Below are positions 30,951 to 38,398 of a stretch of DNA of 64,000 nt, one piece after another. Position numbers and translations under genes: made by a program. The first letter of the stretch is position 1, and every line of letters begins with the position of its first letter. This DNA comes from Planktomarina sp. (GTDB lineage Bacteria > Pseudomonadota > Alphaproteobacteria > Rhodobacterales > Rhodobacteraceae). The notes beneath the pieces were generated by a model that did not search any database, was not told where the DNA came from, and saw only the letters and a list, made by a program, of their open reading frames with translations. The stretch spans positions 53,448-117,447 of the forward strand of contig JAHDCF010000005.1 in NCBI GenBank assembly GCA_020630015.1, read 5' to 3'.

Positions 30951-31175
30951 TTAAATGCGCCCGTGTTTGGACAATCGATCGTGCAAATCCGGCAAAGCGG
31001 AATGATTTAGTTCCAACGCATAAATATAAGCGTAGGTTAGAAAAAAGCATTCTTCATCGATATCACTGCATCGATCTGCAGCGGCGAAATAAAGCGTGAC
31101 AAGCGATGCGTGATCGTGCCGATCGTGCGCGCTTAAGATTTGATCCTCAAGGTCAGGCGTGTTGGCCATGGACAT
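30951..31175 (-). CDS. small conserved-looking protein overlapping the Rieske gene
   Basis: I do not recognise this family. 74 residues, starting MSMANTPDLEDQ (or two residues later at 31169). The ATG lies 23 bases inside the end of the Rieske oxygenase gene in another frame, a typical coupled start. The sequence is acidic and His-rich at first (SAHDRHDHASLV), then predicted helical (LYFAAADRCSDIDEECFFLTYAYIYALEL), and ends LSKHGRI. Composition is protein-like and the stop sits just before the nrdJ terminator. It probably accompanies the oxygenase; function is unknown. Confidence 0.65.
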   Translation of the reverse strand: MSMANTPDLEDQILSAHDRHDHASLVTLYFAAADRCSDIDEECFFLTYAYIYALELNHSALPDLHDRLSKHGRI

Positions 31176-32313
31176 TTTCAAGCTGCCGGGCGATCCAATC
31201 GTGGAAGCAATGGGTGGGCCCATCCATGGCGGGGCTGAAACGCCCACCATCAAAACTTGGGGCATGGCGGCCTGATTGCATCCCTTCCACCACAAAGATA
31301 TCTTCTTCGAAAACCTCTTTCCACATGGCGGAATTCTTTTCCCGGTTTTCTGTCTTTGTATCTTTTGACGCGTAATACAGGTGGATGTGTTCCATGGTTT
31401 GGTTGTGCGCCTTGGGTTCCAAGACGATGGCAAAGGCATGATCGCGTTGGGCACCCAGCAATACATTGGGATAGACGGCAATATATTCTGCCCCATCATC
31501 CCATTTATCGCTCAACCCATCAAAGTCTGGGAAAGCGGCATTGCCATCTGCATCGGTAAATTGCCGATAAACTAAGGTGCCTTGCCCTGAATACTGGCCG
31601 TATTCAGCAATATTATAGTGATCTTCCAGTCGGGAATAACTGTTTAGGCCCGGGTGCACCCATGGCAAATGATAGCTTTCGCAATAGTTTTCGACGGCCA
31701 ATTTGTAGTTGGTCTTTACATCCAGCTGGAAACGACTGTCATCACCACCGTGAAACAGCGGTTTGTCAAACTCGCTCCAACGGGCAATCAGGTTGGAGTG
31801 AACCTCTTCGAACGGTGCTGCCTTGCCAGAAAGGTCGATGAACACAACGTCGCGCCAAATGTGGCTTCGCACTTCATTCAGGCCCAGGGTGTCTTTGTCG
31901 ATGCTGTCGTGTGTGTTGTGGCCCGGGCCGCCAACGTGCGGGGTGCTGACAAGCTTGCCTTTGGTTGAATAACACCAAGAATGATAGGGGCAACGGATCG
32001 CGCCTTCGAATTTACGCGCTTCGGTAACAAGCTTCATACCGCGATGGCGGCAGATGTTTTCAAAAACGCGTACATCGCCATCCTTGTCGCGCAGCAACAA
32101 AAGGGGGACGCCCAGAAATTCCATTGGTTTTGCATCACCGGGTTCAGGAACATCCGATGCAACGGCCAAACCGGCCCAATTCTGTTTTAAAACAAATTCG
32201 CTTTCTCGTGCGAAAACTTCTGGGTCGATGTAATGCGCATTCGGCAGGCCATTTGCACTTTCGACAGGGCGCCTTACGGCCTTTAAATCAGTTTGGAACA
32301 GGTCTTTCGCCAT
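31153..32313 (-). CDS. Rieske non-haem iron oxygenase, alpha subunit
   Basis: Ring-hydroxylating-type oxygenase of 386 residues. The Rieske [2Fe-2S] centre is C-R-H ... C-P-Y-H-S-W (NICRHRGMK ... RCPYHSWCY, about 88-110). The C-terminal catalytic domain has the mononuclear iron site ENYCESYHLPWVHPGL (about 210-225). The sequence resembles the choline monooxygenase / glycine-betaine demethylase group as much as aromatic dioxygenases, so a quaternary amine is a reasonable but unproven substrate. No reductase or ferredoxin gene is adjacent. It follows ilvH on the same strand after 86 bases that contain tandem repeats. Confidence 0.85.
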   Translation of the reverse strand: MAKDLFQTDLKAVRRPVESANGLPNAHYIDPEVFARESEFVLKQNWAGLAVASDVPEPGDAKPMEFLGVPLLLLRDKDGDVRVFENICRHRGMKLVTEARKFEGAIRCPYHSWCYSTKGKLVSTPHVGGPGHNTHDSIDKDTLGLNEVRSHIWRDVVFIDLSGKAAPFEEVHSNLIARWSEFDKPLFHGGDDSRFQLDVKTNYKLAVENYCESYHLPWVHPGLNSYSRLEDHYNIAEYGQYSGQGTLVYRQFTDADGNAAFPDFDGLSDKWDDGAEYIAVYPNVLLGAQRDHAFAIVLEPKAHNQTMEHIHLYYASKDTKTENREKNSAMWKEVFEEDIFVVEGMQSGRHAPSFDGGRFSPAMDGPTHCFHDWIARQLENVHGQHA

Positions 32314-32352
32314 AAGAGATTCTCCACTTCATGGGCAAGTCTCTCAGAATTT

Positions 32353-32400
32353 GGTCGCGTTGACTTTTCTCACCGCGACCAGAGTTTTCTCACTGCGACC
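32353..32400. repeat. tandem 18-base repeats plus inverted half-copy before the Rieske gene
   Basis: Two copies of an 18-base element, 32363-32380 and 32383-32400, share 16 of 18 bases and are offset by 20 bases. Each ends in GCGACC on the plus strand. A third, inverted partial copy, GGTCGCG, lies at 32353-32359. The block fills most of the gap between the ilvH stop and the Rieske start, a placement suited to an operator on two helical turns. Confidence 0.65.
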
Positions 32401-32957
32401 TAACCGCGGGCCAAGGCGGCCACGCCGGTACGCACCATTTCAGAAAGGCCAAGAGGACGCATCAAATCGGCAAATGCATCAATCTTTTCAGAGCTTCCCA
32501 CAACTTCGAAGGTGAAGGTGTCCAAAGTGCTGTCCACCACATTGGCGCGAAATACATCCGCAAGGCGTAATGCCTCAACCCGTTTTTCACCATCACCTTC
32601 CACTTTGAAAAGCGCCAACTCACGCTCTACGCTTGGGCCTTCGACAGTCAGGTCATGCACATCGTAAACAGAGACAATTCGCCCCAGCTGTGCCTTGATT
32701 TGTTCAATTATTTGCGGAGTCCCTGATGTGACAACGGTGATCCGGCTGGTGTGCCCTTCATGATCAACCTCGGCCACTGTTAAGCTTTCGATGTTGTAAC
32801 CACGCCCTGAGAACAATCCAATCACACGGGCCAAAACCCCCGGTTCGTTTGCCACCAACACAGCCAATGTATGGCGTTCATGGGTTCGATCAAAGTTAGG
32901 ACGCAAGTTATATGCCGATTTTGAGGAGGTGCCTCGTTTAATTTTAAGTGCGCTCAT
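32400..32957 (-). CDS. ilvN: acetolactate synthase small (regulatory) subunit
   Basis: Regulatory subunit of the first common enzyme of valine, leucine and isoleucine synthesis. Its 185 residues begin with an N-terminal extension, then an ACT domain (about 29-103) with TLAVLVANEPGVLARVIGLFSGRGYNIESLTV that binds valine, and a second ACT-like C-terminal domain (about 107-183). It starts 12 bases after the ilvB stop. Also called ilvH in related genomes. Confidence 0.96.
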   Translation of the reverse strand: MSALKIKRGTSSKSAYNLRPNFDRTHERHTLAVLVANEPGVLARVIGLFSGRGYNIESLTVAEVDHEGHTSRITVVTSGTPQIIEQIKAQLGRIVSVYDVHDLTVEGPSVERELALFKVEGDGEKRVEALRLADVFRANVVDSTLDTFTFEVVGSSEKIDAFADLMRPLGLSEMVRTGVAALARG

Positions 32958-32969
32958 ATCAATCCCTCC

Positions 32970-34724
32970 TTAAACCAGAACTGAACCACCGGCGTCGATC
33001 ACGCCTTGTGTTTCTGCTTCACCCAACAACATTTCATTGTGGGCTTTGCCTGATGGAATCATGGGGAAGCAATTCTCGTGCTTTTCGACCAAACAATCGA
33101 ATAGCACAGGGCCATCATAATTGATCATTTCCATGATTGCGTCGTCCAGATCCGCCGGATCTGATACCATAATCCCTTTGCATCCGAATGCTTCGGCCAG
33201 TTTTACAAAATCCGGCAAGGCCTCTGACCAACTGTGGGAATATCGCTCACCATGCAAAAGCTCTTGCCACTGGCGCACCATACCCAAACGTTCGTTGTTC
33301 AGAATGAACTGTTTAACAGGCAGGCGATATTGAACGGCTGTTCCCAATTCCTGCATGTTCATCAACCAACTGGCTTCGCCAGCAACATTGATGACCAGTG
33401 CATCGGGGTGGGCAACCTGAACACCGACAGAGGCGGGGAAACCATATCCCATGGTGCCCAAACCACCCGAAGTCATCCACCGATTGGGGTCTTCAAATCC
33501 CAAATACTGTGCGGCCCACATTTGGTGTTGGCCAACTTCCGTGGTGATATAACGATCATGGTCTTTGGTAAGTGCCTCTAAGCGTTCCAGTGCATGTTGC
33601 GGCTTGATGGTTTTTTGAGAAGGCGTGTAATCCAAACACCGAATTTTTTTCCATTCGTTGATTTGTGACCACCAATCTTTAATGGCGGATGCGTCTGTTT
33701 TGCGCCCACGCGATTTCCAAACTTTCAGCAAATCTTCCAGTACATGCCCAACATCCCCGATGATAGGGATATCCACATGGATGACCTTGTTGATTGATGA
33801 TGGATCAATATCGATATGTGCTTTGGCGCTTCCTGGGCTGAAGGCATCCAGCCGCCCAGTAATCCGATCATCAAACCGCGCGCCGATGTTGATCATAAGG
33901 TCGCAATCATGCATGGCCAAGTTTGCTTCGTACAATCCATGCATGCCCAACATACCAACCCAGTTTTCACCGCTGGCGGGATATGATCCCAGACCCATAA
34001 GGGTGGATGTGATCGGAAATCCAGTTGCCCCAACCAATTCGCGCAGCAACTGGCTTGCCGCCGGGCCAGAGTTGATCACACCACCACCGGTATAGAAGAT
34101 TGGTTTCTTCGCTGTTTCGATAAGTTCAACCAAGGATGTGATGGCGTCAATGTCGCCTTTCACCTTTGGCTGGTAATGCGATTTCAAAGCGCGTGGTGAG
34201 GAATATTCACCGGACGCGAACTGAACATCCTTTGGGATATCGATCAATACTGGCCCCGGGCGACCGGATGTGGCCACGTGAAACGCCTCGTGCAGGGTGC
34301 TGGACAATTTGTCAGTCTCTTTTACCAACCAGTTGTGCTTGGTGCACGGGCGCGTGATACCAACGGTATCCGCCTCTTGGAAAGCATCCGAACCGATCAT
34401 GAAAGTGGGGACCTGACCTGTCAAAACGACGATGGGAATGCTGTCCATCAAAGCATCCGTCAGACCGGTGACCGCATTCGTTGCACCGGGTCCAGAGGTT
34501 ACCAAAACAACACCAGGTTTTCCGGTGGATCGGGCATATCCTTCTGCGGCATGGACCGCACCTTGTTCATGGCGAACAAGGAAGTGCCGAATATCATTTT
34601 GCTGGAAGATTTCGTCATAAATCGGAAGCACGGCACCACCCGGGTAACCAAACACTGTGTCCACGCCTTGGTCCTTCAAGGCTTGAACCACCATTTTCGC
34701 TCCGGTCATTGATTGTGCCATCAT
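32970..34724 (-). CDS. ilvB: acetolactate synthase large (catalytic) subunit
   Basis: ThDP- and FAD-dependent enzyme that makes acetolactate and acetohydroxybutyrate. The 584 residues contain the N-terminal ThDP half with VFGYPGGAVLPIYDE and the catalytic Glu in LVRHEQGAVHAAEGYAR, and the C-terminal pyrophosphate-binding half, where the usual GDG/GDA is GEA (AGEASWLMNMQE), followed by RLGMVRQWQ. Transcription is very likely controlled by an attenuator: leader peptide 34805-34855 and terminator 34747-34771 lie just upstream. Equivalent to ilvI/ilvG. Confidence 0.96.
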   Translation of the reverse strand: MMAQSMTGAKMVVQALKDQGVDTVFGYPGGAVLPIYDEIFQQNDIRHFLVRHEQGAVHAAEGYARSTGKPGVVLVTSGPGATNAVTGLTDALMDSIPIVVLTGQVPTFMIGSDAFQEADTVGITRPCTKHNWLVKETDKLSSTLHEAFHVATSGRPGPVLIDIPKDVQFASGEYSSPRALKSHYQPKVKGDIDAITSLVELIETAKKPIFYTGGGVINSGPAASQLLRELVGATGFPITSTLMGLGSYPASGENWVGMLGMHGLYEANLAMHDCDLMINIGARFDDRITGRLDAFSPGSAKAHIDIDPSSINKVIHVDIPIIGDVGHVLEDLLKVWKSRGRKTDASAIKDWWSQINEWKKIRCLDYTPSQKTIKPQHALERLEALTKDHDRYITTEVGQHQMWAAQYLGFEDPNRWMTSGGLGTMGYGFPASVGVQVAHPDALVINVAGEASWLMNMQELGTAVQYRLPVKQFILNNERLGMVRQWQELLHGERYSHSWSEALPDFVKLAEAFGCKGIMVSDPADLDDAIMEMINYDGPVLFDCLVEKHENCFPMIPSGKAHNEMLLGEAETQGVIDAGGSVLV

Positions 34725-34746
34725 TCTCTCCGTTTGGCTTTGGCAT

Positions 34747-34771
34747 AAAAAAACCCGCTGGTTTGTGCGGG
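34747..34771 (-). terminator. attenuator terminator in the ilvBN leader
   Basis: On the minus strand the stem CCCGC (34771-34767) pairs with GCGGG (34758-34754) around an eight-base loop and is followed by seven T (34753-34747). It ends 22 bases before the ilvB ATG. The segment just upstream, ACCCCTT (34780-34774), can pair instead with AAGGGGT (34820-34814) within the leader peptide codons. The short stem suits a conditional terminator. Confidence 0.8.
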
Positions 34772-34804
34772 GTAAGGGGTGTTCCGATCAGACATCAGCG
34801 TTGT

Positions 34805-34855
34805 CTAATTTCGACCCCTTGGTCGTAGCACCACATTCACGATACGTACTAACAT
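34805..34855 (-). CDS. ilvL: ilv operon leader peptide (attenuation)
   Basis: 16-residue open frame, MLVRIVNVVLRPRGRN then TAG. Seven residues are branched-chain (Leu2, Val3, Ile5, Val6, Val8, Val9, Leu10). A strong ribosome site (GAGGAG, five bases before ATG) supports translation. The codons for Pro-Arg-Gly contain AAGGGGT, which can pair with ACCCCTT near the terminator; the stop codon lies in a second hairpin (AGACA/TGTCT). Ribosome stalling at Leu/Val/Ile codons would favour the antiterminator, while completion would allow termination. It is too short for normal gene callers. Confidence 0.85.
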   Translation of the reverse strand: MLVRIVNVVLRPRGRN

Positions 34856-34876
34856 CTATGCTCCTCGTTTGCGGGG

Positions 34877-34905
34877 ACCGTATTCTGGCACTTTGGTGGC
34901 GTCAA
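34877..34905 (-). promoter_or_regulatory. putative sigma-70 promoter of the ilvLBN operon
   Basis: On the minus strand TTGACG (34905-34900) is followed by a 17-base spacer and TACGGT (34882-34877). The -35 is near consensus; the -10 is weak but has the T-A and final T. Transcription would start about 10-15 bases before the leader peptide's ribosome site. Confidence 0.5.
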
Positions 34906-34984
34906 CAGCCGAAAAGACAAAAGTAACCATTTTAGGCAGCATTTTTTGCAAAAATTGCGCGATGGGCGTGTATTTTGTAAGAAA

Positions 34985-35629
34985 TCAGATGTTTTGACCT
35001 GTTCCTTGCAGGACGCCGTGTTCCAAAGCGTATCTTGTAAGACCTGCAGTTGAGGTTATTCCCAGCTTATTCTTGATGTTTTTGCGATGGGTTTCAACGG
35101 TGCGAACAGAAATCGAAAGGATATCGGCGACTTCTTTATTGGATTTACCCTGTGCAAGTTCCAACAAAATGGTTTGTTCGCGACTTGTCAGGATACCCTT
35201 GTCATCGGTGGGGCGTGGGTTCATCGCAACTTTGGCGCCAGTGCAAAGATATGTTTCACCTTGCATCACCTTATCAATTGCCAATTTGATTTCTTCGGTG
35301 GGAACATCTTTTAAAACGTATCCTTTCGCCCCGTGGCGCATCGCGGTGGCGATGTATTCAGGCGTGTTGTGCATCGACAAAATCAAAATGCGTAAATCCG
35401 GGATACGTTCCAAAATAAGCTCGGTCGCGGACAGACCGCCAAGCCCGGGCATATTCAAATCCATTAAAACAACATCGGGTCTGATGGTTTCAACTTGATC
35501 CACGGCTTCTTGTCCGTTGGTTAAACAACCAACCACTTGGATGTCGTCATAGGTTTCCAATAAGGATTGGATGCCTTCCGCCACCATGGGATGGTCATCA
35601 ACAATAAGGACGCGTGTGGTTTGAGTCAT
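34985..35629 (-). CDS. LuxR/NarL-type response regulator
   Basis: Two-component regulator of 214 residues. The receiver domain (1-120) has the acidic pair D11-D12 and the phosphoacceptor Asp57 in LMDLNMPG, with Lys near 103. The C-terminal GerE helix-turn-helix (about 145-205) reads LTSREQTILLELAQGKSNKEVADIL then RTVETHRKNI. Its start overlaps the histidine kinase stop by four bases, so they form a pair. The adjacent divergent TRAP transporter is its probable target. Confidence 0.94.
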   Translation of the reverse strand: MTQTTRVLIVDDHPMVAEGIQSLLETYDDIQVVGCLTNGQEAVDQVETIRPDVVLMDLNMPGLGGLSATELILERIPDLRILILSMHNTPEYIATAMRHGAKGYVLKDVPTEEIKLAIDKVMQGETYLCTGAKVAMNPRPTDDKGILTSREQTILLELAQGKSNKEVADILSISVRTVETHRKNIKNKLGITSTAGLTRYALEHGVLQGTGQNI

Positions 35630-37065
35630 GAATTCAGGTCCTTTTCGGGGGTTGCAAAAGCGGGTTCCAACATGTGGGTCAATGGAACAATTGCCTCGAC
35701 AATGGTTCCCTGATTATCGGAGCTGATGGTCAAGGTGCCGTCCAATTGATCAATGCGTTCTTGCATATTCCGCGTGCCAAGGCCTTGCGATCCGGATCCA
35801 CGTATCGTGTTGCGAAGCCCAAGGCCATTATCGCTGATCCGCATTACCGCGCCTTTAGGTGTGCCAACCAATGAAACATCCACGAATGTTGCTTGTGCGT
35901 GGCGCTCAATATTTGTCAGGGCTTCTTGCGCGATGCGATAAAGGGCGATTTTGCTGTTGTTGTCCAAACGGTTACGAAACACGACGGTTTCGAAATTGGT
36001 TTTGATGCCAGTGCGCTCTGCAAACTCATCCACCAAGGTGCGAAGGGCAGGGCCAAGGCCCAGATCATCCAAAACGCCGGGCCTGAGGTCGCGACTAATG
36101 CGCCTGACTTCTTGAATGGCACCGGATAAATTATCGATCCCGCGATCCAGATTTTTGGCGGTATCAATGTCGTCTGATTTCAAACGTCTGCGCGCAAGAT
36201 CCAACGCATATCTTACACCAACCAGGATTTGGCTAATACTGTCGTGCAGTTCACGTGCAACGCGGCCGCGTTCTTCCTCTTGCGTATCAAAAACACGCTG
36301 TGTCAGGCGTTTCAATTTACGGTCGGCCAGACGCATTTCACGAACGGTTATTACCATTCCGGTCATGAAAACGATCAGCAAGGCCACCCCGGTGATGGCC
36401 AAAATATATATGAATGTTTCGCGAATACGTTTGGTCACATCTGCCTGTGCAGCGGCAACGCTTTCCACAACGTCATCCACAAAAATTCCCGTTCCGATGG
36501 CCCATTTCCAATCTTGCAGCCCAATCACATAAGTTTCAAAGGGGGCAATTTCGCGCGTCGAAGGTTTGGTCCACTGAAATGTGTGGTAACCGCTTCCGGT
36601 GCGGGCGATCCGGATAAGTTCATCGGTGATTTCGGTTCCATTCAGGTCTTTCAATCCACGCCAGTTTTTATCGATCAGATATGTTTGCCGCGGAGAGACA
36701 AGATTTTTGCCCTCATAATCAAAAACAAAAAAGTAACCGTCTTGCCCATACAGCATCGAAGACAAGATACGGCTGACCTCTAACTTGGCTTGTTCATCGT
36801 TTGGTTTGGCGCGTCCGTAAATGTTTACGATCGCCGTTCGGGCAATCGAAAGGTAATTCTTCAGCTCTTCTCGTTTTGCGGCGCGCAACTGGTTCTCAAG
36901 GCTTGCAATTTCGCGTTCTGCCAATTGGCGGGATTGGTTCAAAACCACCAGCGCAATGGCACTGGCCGCTATAATCAGCGGCAATGTGGCCAGTAAAAAC
37001 AGCTTCTGACCATAACCAAGGCGGAATCGAAAGCGCATGCCTTTGTTAAACATCGCCGCCGGCAA
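35626..37065 (-). CDS. Cache-domain sensor histidine kinase
   Basis: Inner-membrane sensor of 479 residues. One transmembrane helix (about 20-42) is followed by a periplasmic single Cache domain (about 45-205), with YGQDGYFFVFDYEGKNLVSPRQTYLIDKNWR typical of ligands such as organic acids, then a second helix (about 215-237). The HisKA_3 box is ARELHDSISQILVGV with the phosphoacceptor His; the ATPase domain has DNGLGLR and GSQGLGTRNMQERI. The gene is divergent from dctP, so it probably senses the substrate of that TRAP system. Confidence 0.92.
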   Translation of the reverse strand: MPAAMFNKGMRFRFRLGYGQKLFLLATLPLIIAASAIALVVLNQSRQLAEREIASLENQLRAAKREELKNYLSIARTAIVNIYGRAKPNDEQAKLEVSRILSSMLYGQDGYFFVFDYEGKNLVSPRQTYLIDKNWRGLKDLNGTEITDELIRIARTGSGYHTFQWTKPSTREIAPFETYVIGLQDWKWAIGTGIFVDDVVESVAAAQADVTKRIRETFIYILAITGVALLIVFMTGMVITVREMRLADRKLKRLTQRVFDTQEEERGRVARELHDSISQILVGVRYALDLARRRLKSDDIDTAKNLDRGIDNLSGAIQEVRRISRDLRPGVLDDLGLGPALRTLVDEFAERTGIKTNFETVVFRNRLDNNSKIALYRIAQEALTNIERHAQATFVDVSLVGTPKGAVMRISDNGLGLRNTIRGSGSQGLGTRNMQERIDQLDGTLTISSDNQGTIVEAIVPLTHMLEPAFATPEKDLNS

Positions 37066-37114
37066 AAGGCAAAAACTTCGTAAAACCCCGTCACAACCCC
37101 AAAGTTTCGGCGCA

Positions 37115-37126
37115 AATTACGTAGTT
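37115..37126. promoter_or_regulatory. near-palindrome centred on TACGTA, candidate regulator site
   Basis: AATTACGTAGTT is a 12-base near-palindrome (10 of 12 symmetric) in the 170-base divergent gap between the histidine kinase and dctP. Symmetric sites of this size are typical for NarL/FixJ dimers. There is only one copy, so this is a weak call. Confidence 0.3.
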
Positions 37127-37184
37127 GTGGGTATTTGCCATTTCTAATCGTTGCTTTACTTTTTCTTACACTGGAAACGACTTT

Positions 37185-37212
37185 GCGTGTTTGGGGGGTG
37201 TCCGAAACACGC
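37185..37212. repeat. 8-bp inverted repeat before dctP
   Basis: GCGTGTTT (37185-37192) and AAACACGC (37205-37212) are perfect inverted arms with a 12-base G-rich spacer. The block ends 23 bases before the dctP ATG, just upstream of its GGGAGGA ribosome site. It could be an operator or a 5'UTR hairpin. Confidence 0.55.
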
Positions 37213-37235
37213 ATTACTTTATGGGAGGAACCTAA

Positions 37236-38312
37236 ATGGATCGTCGTTCATTTCTAAAAACTTCAGCTCTTGGTGGAACAACTGCTGCATTGGCCGCACC
37301 GGCCATCGCGGGCAGCCACGCACGTAAACTGACAATGGTAACATCGTGGGGCCGTGGCCTTGCTGGTGTTTTTGACGCCGCTCAGCGTGTTGCCGACAAC
37401 GTAAACGCAATGTCAGACGGCAGCCTTGAAATCGAAGTGAAAGCCGCTGGTGAATTGGTTGGCGCCTTCGAAGTATTTGACGCTGTGACCGCAGGTCAGG
37501 CTGATATGTACCACGCTGCTGATTATTATTTCATCAACCAGCATCCAGGCTTCGCATTCTTCACTGGTGTACCATTCGGTATGACAGCGACAGAATTGAA
37601 CAACTGGTACTACCATGGTGATGGTATGGCCATGCACCACAAGCTGGGTGAAATCTTCGGTCTGAAGTCTTTCTTGGCGGGTAACACAGGCACACAAGCG
37701 GGTGGTTGGTTCCGCAAAGAAATCACAGGTCCGGAAGACTTCAACGGCTTGAAATTCCGTATGCCTGGTCTTGGCGGTAAAGTGCTTGGTGAAATGGGCG
37801 CATCTGTTCAGAACTTGCCTGGTTCAGAAGTGTACCAAGCTTTGGCATCTGGTGCGATCGACGGAACAGAGTGGATCGGCCCATGGGCAGATGAGAAAGC
37901 TGGTTTCCAAGAAATCACTAAGTTCTACTACACAGCTGGTATGCACGAGCCTGCCGCTGGTCTGTCATGTGCTGTAAACTTGGAGGTCTTTGAATCACTG
38001 ACACCAAGCCAGCAAGCCATGATCGAAATCGCGTCTGGTCACGCCAACGTTTGGAACTTGTCACAGTACCTGAACAACAACGGTGCAGCCCTGCAGCGTT
38101 TGAAAGCAGGCGGCGTGAAAGTTCTGGAATTCCCAGACAGCGTTTGGGACGCAATGTTCGAAGCATCTAAAGCCGTTTACGGCGAATTCATGGACGATGA
38201 GTTGTTCAAAGAAATCAACGACAACTACTTCGCGTCCATGGCTGACAGCTCTGGCTGGTTGACACAGTCTATCGGCGCCTACCGTGCGCAGCGCGATCGC
38301 GTTCGCGGCTAA
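37236..38312 (+). CDS. TRAP transporter substrate-binding protein (TakP-like DctP family)
   Basis: Periplasmic solute receptor of 358 residues. A twin-arginine start (MDRRSFLKTS, then an Ala-rich stretch to about residue 26) suggests Tat export. The mature part follows the TRAP pattern, including FNGLKFRMPGLGGKVLGEMGA with the carboxylate-binding Arg, and ASGAIDGTEWIGPW. This resembles TakP of Rhodobacter sphaeroides, which binds 2-oxo acids, so an alpha-keto acid or similar carboxylate is the best guess. A GGGAGGA ribosome site precedes the ATG. It is first of three transporter genes and is separated from them by palindromes. Confidence 0.9.
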   Translation: MDRRSFLKTSALGGTTAALAAPAIAGSHARKLTMVTSWGRGLAGVFDAAQRVADNVNAMSDGSLEIEVKAAGELVGAFEVFDAVTAGQADMYHAADYYFINQHPGFAFFTGVPFGMTATELNNWYYHGDGMAMHHKLGEIFGLKSFLAGNTGTQAGGWFRKEITGPEDFNGLKFRMPGLGGKVLGEMGASVQNLPGSEVYQALASGAIDGTEWIGPWADEKAGFQEITKFYYTAGMHEPAAGLSCAVNLEVFESLTPSQQAMIEIASGHANVWNLSQYLNNNGAALQRLKAGGVKVLEFPDSVWDAMFEASKAVYGEFMDDELFKEINDNYFASMADSSGWLTQSIGAYRAQRDRVRG

Positions 38313-38318
38313 AATCTT

Positions 38319-38348
38319 TGGCCCCCGAGAACAGTTTCTTGGGGGCCA
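38319..38348 (+). terminator. strong stem-loop after dctP, likely partial terminator or RNA stabiliser
   Basis: A 13-pair stem (TGGCCCCCGAGAA against TTCTTGGGGGCCA, one G-U pair) closes a four-base loop CAGT. It begins seven bases after the dctP stop. No T-run follows, so it is more likely to protect the dctP transcript end or cause partial polarity than to end transcription fully. This would give more binding protein than membrane subunits. Confidence 0.7.
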
Positions 38349-38355
38349 TTGCATC

Positions 38356-38375
38356 CACCGATGAATTCATCGGTG
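38356..38375. repeat. perfect 20-base palindrome between dctP and dctQ
   Basis: CACCGATGAATTCATCGGTG is identical to its reverse complement over all 20 bases. It lies eight bases after the preceding stem-loop and 23 bases before the small-permease ATG. A perfect palindrome without a loop favours a protein-binding site, though it could also form RNA or intermolecular pairs. Confidence 0.85.
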
Positions 38376-38398
38376 AAACTTTGATGAAATAGGGGGGG

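Noticed and set aside
30851..31099. 82-codon plus-strand open frame after nrdJ
   Set aside because: It spans the nrdJ terminator and is antisense to the more convincing small gene at 30951-31175.
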